Positions 42,940-48,257 of a stretch of DNA of 48,257 bases are shown here, piece after piece. The stretch comes from a bacterium (GTDB lineage Bacteria > Sumerlaeota > Sumerlaeia > MVZB01). The notes below the pieces were generated by a model. That model had not been told where the DNA came from and did not search any database. It saw only the letters and a program-made list of their open reading frames with translations. The position numbers and the translations under genes were made by a program. Position 1 is the first letter of the stretch. Every line of letters begins with the position of its first letter. Location: contig JAJFUE010000146.1 of assembly GCA_021372575.1 (NCBI GenBank), positions 1-48,257 of the forward strand, written 5' to 3'.

Positions 42940-44340
42940 TTAACGAGTTGAGGCGGGGCGTTCGGGCTGGAGTTGCCCGCCGACGCGCACGTTCTTGAGG
43001 ACCACGTCATCGCAATTCACAAACCGTGACGGCATGCCTTCCTTCTCGAAGGCGACGTTTGTAAACCGAATTTGCCGCATGGGCAGCTCGGGGCGGCCGT
43101 CGAACATGATACCCTCGCGATCGGTTTTGCCAATTTTCATATTGGCAATGCTGATGCGCTGGAACAGCGGGTCGTGCTTGCCGCCGCGGTAGGCGCCGTT
43201 GTAGTTGCAGGTGGCGTTGACGGCGCTTTTGGCGGCATGGCCGATCCTGATGTTGCGCACCCAGACGTCCTCGACCACGCCGCCGCGATCGGCATTGCCC
43301 TTGAAGTAAAGGCCGTTGACGCATTCCTCGATGTCGCAGTTTTCCCAGAAGATGTTGCGCGCGCCGCCGCCCATTTCGCTGCCGACGCACAGGCCCGACT
43401 TGTTGGTCCTGATCTTGCAGCGGCGCACGATGATGTTCTCGCTCGGCTGACCGAGCCTCCACGCGTCATGGTCGCGGCCGGACTTGATGGCCACGGCGTC
43501 GTCCTCGCAATGGAAGTCGCAGTCCTCGATCAGCATATCGACCGTGGATTCCGGATCGACGCCGTCGCTGTTGCCGTTGAGGCTATCGATGCGGATGCCG
43601 CGCACGGTCACGTTCTTGCAGCCGACGAAGTGGGTCACCCAGAACGGCGCATCCACAAGCGTGACACCTTCCACCAGCACGTTCTTGCAGCCGAAGAACT
43701 GCACGAAATTCGGCCGGGCGTAGTATCCCTCGCCGAATATGCGCCGGCTCACCGGAACTTCCGTCTCGTTCTGATCGCGGCTCCGCTTGACCGTCTGCGC
43801 CTGGATCTGCTCCCACGTCGCGAAGCACGCCTTGCCGTTGCCGTCGAGCGTCCCCTTGCCGGTGATCGCCACGTTGGTGGCTTGATAGACATAGACCAGC
43901 GGCGAGTAATTGAAGAGCTCGGTTCCTTCCCAGCGGGTCAGGACCACGGGCAGGTAATCGGCGGGGTTGCTGCTGAATTTAAGGCATGCGCCATCCTTGA
44001 GGTGCAGGTTGACGTTGCTTTTGAGATGGATCGGACCGTCGATCTGGTAGCGGCCCGCGGGAACGACCACCCGGCCGCCGCCGGCGGCGTTGCACTGGTC
44101 GATGGCCTTGGCGAACGCCGGGCGGGAGTCGGTCCGGCCGTCGGCGACGGCGCCGAAATCGGTCACGACGTAGTCGCGATCGGGGAACTGTGGCGGAACG
44201 ATGCGGCTGAGGATCTCCGGCACGGCGCGCCAACCGGCCTGCGTTCCGATCCGAAGCGATCCAACGCTCGAGCATCCGACCGCAAGCACCAGCGCGAGCA
44301 AAACCACAAATGAAATATAAAGCCGATTGGTCTGTCGCAT
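42940..44340 (-). CDS. GH28-like lipoprotein glycosidase, copy 2 of a tandem pair
   Basis: 466 residues. Lipoprotein signal ending LAVGC. Opening DYVVTDFGAVADGRTDSRPAFAKAIDQC is the Pectate_lyase_3 start of the right-handed beta-helix. GH28 residues: NSDGVDPES (motif I, with the first Asp pair), EDDAVAIKSGRDHD (motif II; the family norm is GDD or QDD, here EDD) and GLCVGSEMGGG in place of the G-H-G loop. GH28 enzymes are polygalacturonases and relatives. About two thirds of residues are shared with the upstream neighbour. The GTG at 44349 is also open; ATG 44340 has GAGG 8 nt upstream. Expected in the outer membrane or periplasm, working with the lyase and esterase. Confidence 0.86.
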   Translation of the reverse strand: MRQTNRLYISFVVLLALVLAVGCSSVGSLRIGTQAGWRAVPEILSRIVPPQFPDRDYVVTDFGAVADGRTDSRPAFAKAIDQCNAAGGGRVVVPAGRYQIDGPIHLKSNVNLHLKDGACLKFSSNPADYLPVVLTRWEGTELFNYSPLVYVYQATNVAITGKGTLDGNGKACFATWEQIQAQTVKRSRDQNETEVPVSRRIFGEGYYARPNFVQFFGCKNVLVEGVTLVDAPFWVTHFVGCKNVTVRGIRIDSLNGNSDGVDPESTVDMLIEDCDFHCEDDAVAIKSGRDHDAWRLGQPSENIIVRRCKIRTNKSGLCVGSEMGGGARNIFWENCDIEECVNGLYFKGNADRGGVVEDVWVRNIRIGHAAKSAVNATCNYNGAYRGGKHDPLFQRISIANMKIGKTDREGIMFDGRPELPMRQIRFTNVAFEKEGMPSRFVNCDDVVLKNVRVGGQLQPERPASTR

Positions 44341-44369
44341 TGTATCCACCTCGCCGGATTACGTATTTT

Positions 44370-44407
44370 GGGTCCCATCAGTCCCATAAGACTCATGGGA
44401 CCCATAT
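44370..44407. repeat. Family E short tandem repeat between the GH28 paralogues, copy E3
   Basis: TGGGTCCCATCAGTCCCATA then the inverse ATGGGACCCAT; the outer units pair as a hairpin. Confidence 0.65.
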
Positions 44408-44420
44408 CCCGAATGATCGC

Positions 44421-45875
44421 TTACTTCGTCGCCGGCACGCTTTGGAGCTTGCCGCCGGCCTTGACGTTGTCCAGGGTCACGTTCTGCAGGAAGTCGTACT
44501 GCGAGGTGCGGCCCTGGCTTTCGATCGTGACGTTCTTGAGTTGGATGTCGCGCATCGGGAGCTCGGCTTGGCCGAAAAGACGGATCCCTTCCTCGCCGGC
44601 CTTGCCGGCCTTGAGGTTGGTAATGTGCATGTTTTGGAGGAGCGGGTAGAACTTGTTGCCCCGGTAGCCGCCCTTGTAATAGCCGTCGTAGTGGCAGGTG
44701 ATGTGGATGGCGTTGCGGCGGCAGGGGCCGATATTGATGTTGCGGATCCAGACGTTCTCGATCATGCCGCCGCGGTCGGCGTTGGCCTTAATGAACAGAC
44801 CGTTCTCGCCGCCGACGATGTCGCAGTCCTCCCAGAAGATGTTGCGGGCGCCGCCGGACATTTCGCTGCCGACGCAGAGGCCGCCGCAGTAGGTGTTGAT
44901 CTTGCAGCGGCGCACGATGATGTTTTCGCTGGGCTGGCCGAGGCGCCAGCCGTCGCGGTCGCGGCCGGACTTGATGGCCACGCCGTCGTCCTCGCAGTTG
45001 AAGTCGCAGTCCTCGATCAGCATATCGACGCACGACTCGGGATCGACGCCGTCGCTGTTGGGGTTGTGGCTATCGACCTTGACCTTGCGGATGGTGACGT
45101 TGATGCAGCTGACGAGGTGGTTGACCCAGAACGGCGAGTCGAGCATCGTGACGCCCTCGATGAGGACGTTCTTGCAGCCGAACAACTGGACGAGGTCCAG
45201 ACGCATGTGGTAGCCCTCGCCGAAGACGCGCTCGCAGACCGGCACGCCTTTTTCGCCCATCGTGCGGATGCGGTTGGATTCGGGCGCCTGGATCTTCTTC
45301 CAGGGGGCAAAGCCCGCCGCGCCGCTGCCGTCGATCGTTCCCTCACCGGTGATCGCCACGTTGGTGGCCTGATAGGCGTAAATCAGCGGCGAATAATTGA
45401 ACATCTCGGTGCCTTCCCAGCGGACGAGCACGACGGGCAGGTAATCGGCCGGGTTGGTGCCGAACTTGACGTAGGCGCCCTTCTCGAGGTGCAGGTTGAC
45501 GTTGGCCTTGAGATGGATCGGGCCGTTCACGAGGTAGCGGCCCGCCGGCACGACGATCCGGCCGCCCCCTTCGGCGTTGCACTGGTCGATGGCCTTCTTG
45601 AACGCCGGCTGGCAGTTCACGTGGCCGTCGCCGACGGCGCCGTAGGAAGTCACGACGTAATCGCGGTCGGGGAATTGGGGCGGCACGATGCGGTGCAGGA
45701 TCTGCGGCACGGCGCTCCAGCCGGCGCCGGCGGCCGCGGGCCGGCCGGTCCATTTCTGAAGCACATCGGCGCGTGAGCATCCGGCCACGAGCAGCAGGGC
45801 GACCAATGCCATCCAGCCGTGGCATGCCCTTGCCGATATAATTGATGCAATCAAAGATCGATTTGCCTGACGCAT
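44421..45875 (-). CDS. GH28-like lipoprotein glycosidase, copy 1 of a tandem pair
   Basis: 484 residues with a lipoprotein signal (LVALLLVAGC). It has the same layout as the next gene: DYVVTSYGAVGDGHVNCQPAFKKAIDQC, then NSDGVDPES, CEDDGVAIKSGRDRDG and LCVGSEMSGG, followed by beta-helix turns (NGLFIKANADRGG, RNINIGPCRRNAI). The frame is open far upstream but that stretch overlaps the operator array; ATG 45875 has AGGTGGG upstream and begins MRQANRS, parallel to MRQTNRL of the paralogue. First gene of the saccharolytic group, divergent from the 46440 gene, so likely controlled by the box array upstream. Confidence 0.87.
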   Translation of the reverse strand: MRQANRSLIASIISARACHGWMALVALLLVAGCSRADVLQKWTGRPAAAGAGWSAVPQILHRIVPPQFPDRDYVVTSYGAVGDGHVNCQPAFKKAIDQCNAEGGGRIVVPAGRYLVNGPIHLKANVNLHLEKGAYVKFGTNPADYLPVVLVRWEGTEMFNYSPLIYAYQATNVAITGEGTIDGSGAAGFAPWKKIQAPESNRIRTMGEKGVPVCERVFGEGYHMRLDLVQLFGCKNVLIEGVTMLDSPFWVNHLVSCINVTIRKVKVDSHNPNSDGVDPESCVDMLIEDCDFNCEDDGVAIKSGRDRDGWRLGQPSENIIVRRCKINTYCGGLCVGSEMSGGARNIFWEDCDIVGGENGLFIKANADRGGMIENVWIRNINIGPCRRNAIHITCHYDGYYKGGYRGNKFYPLLQNMHITNLKAGKAGEEGIRLFGQAELPMRDIQLKNVTIESQGRTSQYDFLQNVTLDNVKAGGKLQSVPATK

Positions 45876-46055
45876 TGGACCCACCTTCCTGTTATTGCGA
45901 CATGGATCGCGGATGGCGCTCGCCTGCATGTAAAAACGATTTGCCAAACCAATTCTTACGGGCAAAGTTTTGCCGGATGCCGGGCGATGTCCTTCCGCGA
46001 ACGGGTTGGATTCTCGGTTTCCGCGCGAACCAAAGTCAAGCTTATTGGTTCCATA

Positions 46056-46223
46056 TTTCACAAAATGAAAAATAGAATTACACAATTTGAATGCAATCCG
46101 GAGTTTTGTCGTTTACGCCGAGACTTCTATTTTTCACAAAATGAAAGATACAATTACACAAACTGAAAGCAATCTGGCGGTCTGTTCTTCACAAAATGAA
46201 AGATGGAGTTACACAATTTGAAT
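46056..46223. promoter_or_regulatory. Array of six operator-like boxes (three pairs)
   Basis: Boxes of 15 bp with consensus TTWCACAAWWTGAAW: 46056 TTTCACAAAATGAAA, 46078 TTACACAATTTGAAT, 46132 TTTCACAAAATGAAA, 46154 TTACACAAACTGAAA, 46187 CTTCACAAAATGAAA and 46209 TTACACAATTTGAAT. In each pair the box starts are exactly 22 bp apart, two helix turns. Boxes of the first type are palindromic (TTTCA/TGAAA). Position between divergent secreted-protein genes suggests shared control by a dimeric or tandem-binding regulator. Confidence 0.75.
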
Positions 46224-46360
46224 CTAATGGATCCAAACTAATGGCCGCGGAAGCAATGGCGTTAAGATTTCCGGGCGGGCCGTTTATGGCCAAATATCCA
46301 ATAAAAGCGGGCTTTTCGGGGGCGGGTCCTTGTCATGGAAAAAATATTCATTAAAAAAGG

Positions 46361-46389
46361 TTGACGCGCCGCGCATATTGACATAAAAG
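46361..46389 (+). promoter_or_regulatory. Possible promoter of the secreted beta-helix gene
   Basis: TTGACG, 17-bp spacer, TAAAAG; weak -10. It lies about 50 bp before the start codon. Confidence 0.35.
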
Positions 46390-46439
46390 GTTGGCAGATT
46401 TCGCGGCAGATATCTTTTAAAAATCCTCGAAAGGAAATC

Positions 46440-47966
46440 ATGATCATGCAGAAGACCATGTCTGTTATCTGTTTTCTGGCACTGATGGCCTTTGCAGCAC
46501 AACAGGCCGGAGCCGCCACGACGTACCACGTATTCGCGGCGGCCGACAACGTCAGCCCGAACTTCACCACGATTGCCGCGGCTGTCAGCGCCAGCTCCTC
46601 CGGCGACACGATTTCGTTTGACGACAGCACGACTTTTACCGTAAGTGCCGGCCAGAACGTAACCAAGGTCTTGTCGTTCGTCGCGGCGTCGGGATGCGCT
46701 CCCGTAATCCGGATTTCAAAGCCGGGCATTTTCGCCTTTAACATCACCGTGGCCGGCGTTCAAATCGGCTCGGCCAACGGTGGCACGATTACCATTGACG
46801 GCGCGAGCACCGCAACCCGCGCGATTTACTTCGACAGCAATCAAACGGCGTGGAGTAACACCGTCCCCTCAACGAGCACTGTGGAAAACGTCGTTTTCAA
46901 GAATTTCGCCGTGGGCGCCGAGGCAAGCAATACCTCCGCCTACTGCGTTATTGCTGGAAATGCATCGGCAACGAAAGTGATGCATAGCGGAACCCTGTTT
47001 AATTTCCGCTACGTTGATTTCCAATTCCCCGCCGGCGCGCCCACGGCCGTTATTGCCACAACCAACAACTATACGGCGGTTCGTTGCTCACTGTCGGGCG
47101 GTGCCGTTGCCAATTTTGAGAACGTCCGCGCCAATACGTTAACCGGCTATATTGTGACGGGCGGTTTTGAAGGCGCCAATGCAGCGAACGTCACGGGCAC
47201 CATCAACCTGACGAACTGCAAGTTCGTCTATGACGAGGCCGCGAAGATCAGCCATTTCCGGACAGGTTCGCCGGTTGCCCTGATGAACATGAATGCGGGC
47301 GCCAATGCCGCCGGGTTCACGCTCAACATCGACAACAGCTACGTCCGTTCCGACAGCCCCGCGAGCGCCTATGTGCTTCCCACCTATTTCACCCGCAACC
47401 AGGGGACCGTTGAGACCAGCAACAGCCTTGGCGCGATCAGCCTCATGAACTACTCCAAAAACGCGCTGAACGCGAGCAACAGCGCCATCGTCGGCTGCGG
47501 CGCAGGCATCAATGTCGATTCGACGCACTCGACGATCGTGTTGAACAACTGCGACATTTACGTGCCGACCGCCTCGAATTTCACCGCCGGCAATTTCATC
47601 AACCTATCGCCGCGCGCCGCCGTCGCCAGCTCGCCTGATCACCAGTGCACGGCCACGCGTTGCAACTTCTACGGCCTGCACGGCAGCGAAATCCAGGCCG
47701 CTACCCGTGGCGCCGGCTCGGTCTTCAAGATGATCCAGTGCAACGACTGGAGCCCCACCGATGCCTACGCCAGCAACTGGGTCACCGACAGCTGCGTGCA
47801 GCCCGGCGTGAACCCGTATTACGGCGGCAACTCCAATCCGGCGAGCGCCATCGCCGCCGCCGACTTCACCGTCTATAACGGCACGCTTCAGCCGCTGAAC
47901 ATCGGCTGCAACCGCGATTTCAATTACGGCGTGCCTGTTGAATTGTCCTCCTTCAGCGTGCAGTAA
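46440..47966 (+). CDS. Secreted right-handed beta-helix protein
   Basis: 508 residues. Signal peptide (MQKTMSVICFLALMAFAAQQAGAA), then TTYHVFAAADNVSPNFTTIAAAVSASSSGDTI, the opening typical of parallel beta-helix lyases and adhesins. Many short turns with Asn, Thr and Val follow (GTINLTNCKFVYD, NIDNSYVRSDSP, TIVLNNCDIYVPT, ATRCNFYGL), about 12-14 rungs. It ends VPVELSSFSVQ, a terminal stretch shared by some exported proteins of related bacteria, perhaps the stub of a sorting signal. No GH28 catalytic set is seen, so it may be a lyase of another family or a binding protein. AAGGAAAT precedes ATG 46440. It is divergent from the GH28 operon and shares its operator array. Confidence 0.75.
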   Translation: MIMQKTMSVICFLALMAFAAQQAGAATTYHVFAAADNVSPNFTTIAAAVSASSSGDTISFDDSTTFTVSAGQNVTKVLSFVAASGCAPVIRISKPGIFAFNITVAGVQIGSANGGTITIDGASTATRAIYFDSNQTAWSNTVPSTSTVENVVFKNFAVGAEASNTSAYCVIAGNASATKVMHSGTLFNFRYVDFQFPAGAPTAVIATTNNYTAVRCSLSGGAVANFENVRANTLTGYIVTGGFEGANAANVTGTINLTNCKFVYDEAAKISHFRTGSPVALMNMNAGANAAGFTLNIDNSYVRSDSPASAYVLPTYFTRNQGTVETSNSLGAISLMNYSKNALNASNSAIVGCGAGINVDSTHSTIVLNNCDIYVPTASNFTAGNFINLSPRAAVASSPDHQCTATRCNFYGLHGSEIQAATRGAGSVFKMIQCNDWSPTDAYASNWVTDSCVQPGVNPYYGGNSNPASAIAAADFTVYNGTLQPLNIGCNRDFNYGVPVELSSFSVQ

Positions 47967-47996
47967 ATCGATTCGCAGAATCGATCCCCCTTGATT

Positions 47997-48030
47997 GGGC
48001 GGGGCTCCGCAAGCCCCGCCCGTTTTTTTT
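47997..48030 (+). terminator. Rho-independent terminator of the beta-helix gene
   Basis: GGGCGGGGCT-ccgca-AGCCCCGCCC followed by G and eight T, 30 bp after the stop. A small hairpin ATCGATTC-gca-GAATCGAT lies just before it. Confidence 0.93.
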
Positions 48031-48048
48031 GACGGCCGATCAAAACAA

Positions 48049-48078
48049 GCCCCGGCCGGATGAGATGCCGGCCGGGGC
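48049..48078. terminator. Strong hairpin downstream of the tRNA-Pro fragment
   Basis: GCCCCGGCCGG-atgagatg-CCGGCCGGGGC. On the minus strand it is followed by TTGTTTTG and lies about 40 bp past the tRNA 3' end, where a tRNA terminator is expected. Confidence 0.65.
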
Positions 48079-48117
48079 GAAAACGTTTTGCTGGTTCGTC
48101 TGGTATGGATCGAAACA

Positions 48118-48177
48118 TGGTCGGGGCGGCCAGACTCGAACTGGCGACCCCCTGCTCCCAAAGCAGGTGCGCTACCA
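48118..48177 (-). pseudogene. 3' fragment of tRNA-Pro(TGG): D-loop to CCA, probable attachment site
   Basis: On the minus strand the sequence has the 3' side of the D arm (TGGTAGCGC), a complete anticodon arm CCTGC-TTTGGGA-GCAGG with anticodon TGG and G37, a variable loop, a complete T arm GCCAG-TTCGAGT-CTGGC, and the acceptor 3' strand CGCCCCG + A + CCA. The 5' acceptor strand CGGGGCG and 5' D stem are missing; upstream (48178-48257) nothing pairs with CGCCCCG. It is therefore a truncated gene, as left at the far end of an element integrated into a tRNA 3' end. Confidence 0.75.
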
Positions 48178-48257
48178 AACGCAACGCGTATCGAATCAGC
48201 CGTTTGCGATTTGACTTTCCGGAATGTTTCCGGAATCTTTCCGAACGGCACCCGCTT

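Larger units (their letters stand above)
45876..46439. other. Divergent regulatory interval
   Basis: 564 bp between divergent genes. 45876-46050 shows nothing but a possible weak minus-strand promoter near 46035; 46056-46223 is the operator-like array; 46230-46439 includes a possible plus-strand promoter. Confidence 0.6.

Noticed and set aside
48118-48193. Complete tRNA-Pro gene
   Set aside because: No upstream sequence pairs with the CGCCCCG acceptor strand and the 5' D stem is missing, so only a 3' fragment can be supported.
47604-48251. Minus-strand 215-residue frame through the tRNA fragment and the 3' part of the beta-helix gene
   Set aside because: It translates tRNA sequence and antisense of a coding region; not a gene.

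Overview
The window reads as high-GC (about 60-65%) chromosome of a Gram-negative-type, polysaccharide-degrading bacterium. Signs of an outer membrane are lipoprotein signals, a Tat-exported esterase, a pseudopilin and large secreted beta-helix enzymes. The pseudopilin style, paired GH28 enzymes, heparinase-like lyase, CotH/VTC/DUF4956 cluster and very abundant palindromic intergenic repeats recall Planctomycetota and neighbouring candidate phyla such as Sumerlaeota or Hydrogenedentota. That placement is inference; no rRNA or other phylogenetic marker is present.

Layout. 1-2.3 kb: tail of a membrane-anchored response-regulator-like protein and a sugar-nucleotide pyrophosphorylase. 2.3-3.4 kb: a gene-free block of stacked repeats. 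3.4-12.6 kb (mostly minus strand): coaBC, a secreted protein, a four-helix-bundle gene between inverted repeats, a secreted cohesin-like protein, nadB, a pseudopilin, two small coupled membrane proteins and a Bcr/CflA efflux pump. 13.2-17.4 kb (plus): a low-complexity protein carrying a repeat inside its reading frame, a putative PD-(D/E)XK nuclease and an AT-richer AlbA_2/Schlafen-type protein that looks transferred. 17.6-24.6 kb (minus): an AAA+ ATPase, a PspA/IM30 homologue with a frameshifted tail, two paralogous membrane-anchored proteins and a TPM-domain protein, possibly one envelope-stress or membrane-remodelling locus. 24.8-28.3 kb (plus): sdhCAB with a clear promoter and terminator. 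28.7-33.5 kb: a secreted propeller-like protein, then the CotH-DUF4956-VTC cluster. 33.8-36.1 kb: a small partner gene and a divergent DnaK. 36.2-37.1 kb: an apparently orphaned SAM-I riboswitch with terminator, followed by repeats. 37.1-46 kb: an N-formylglutamate amidohydrolase-like enzyme and a saccharolytic cluster (esterase, heparinase-like lyase, two GH28 lipoproteins). A regularly spaced array of six operator-like boxes separates it from a divergent secreted beta-helix protein. The window ends in a 3' fragment of tRNA-Pro(TGG), probably an attachment site.

The most striking property is the intergenic DNA. At least five dispersed repeat families occur in both orientations: (A) a three-hairpin element of about 110-125 bp whose stems covary between copies; (B) composite arrays of short GC-rich palindromes with about 30-bp inverted ends; (C) an element of about 125 bp with a core of ATTACG and AGCACG hexamers; (D) an element of about 117 bp; and (E/F/G/H) short 8-10-bp-unit tandem motifs. 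They lie directly after stop codons, inside operons (sdhA/sdhB, pspA/AAA+, VTC/DUF4956) and twice inside reading frames. All function calls rest on recognisable motifs and family knowledge; no database search was possible.
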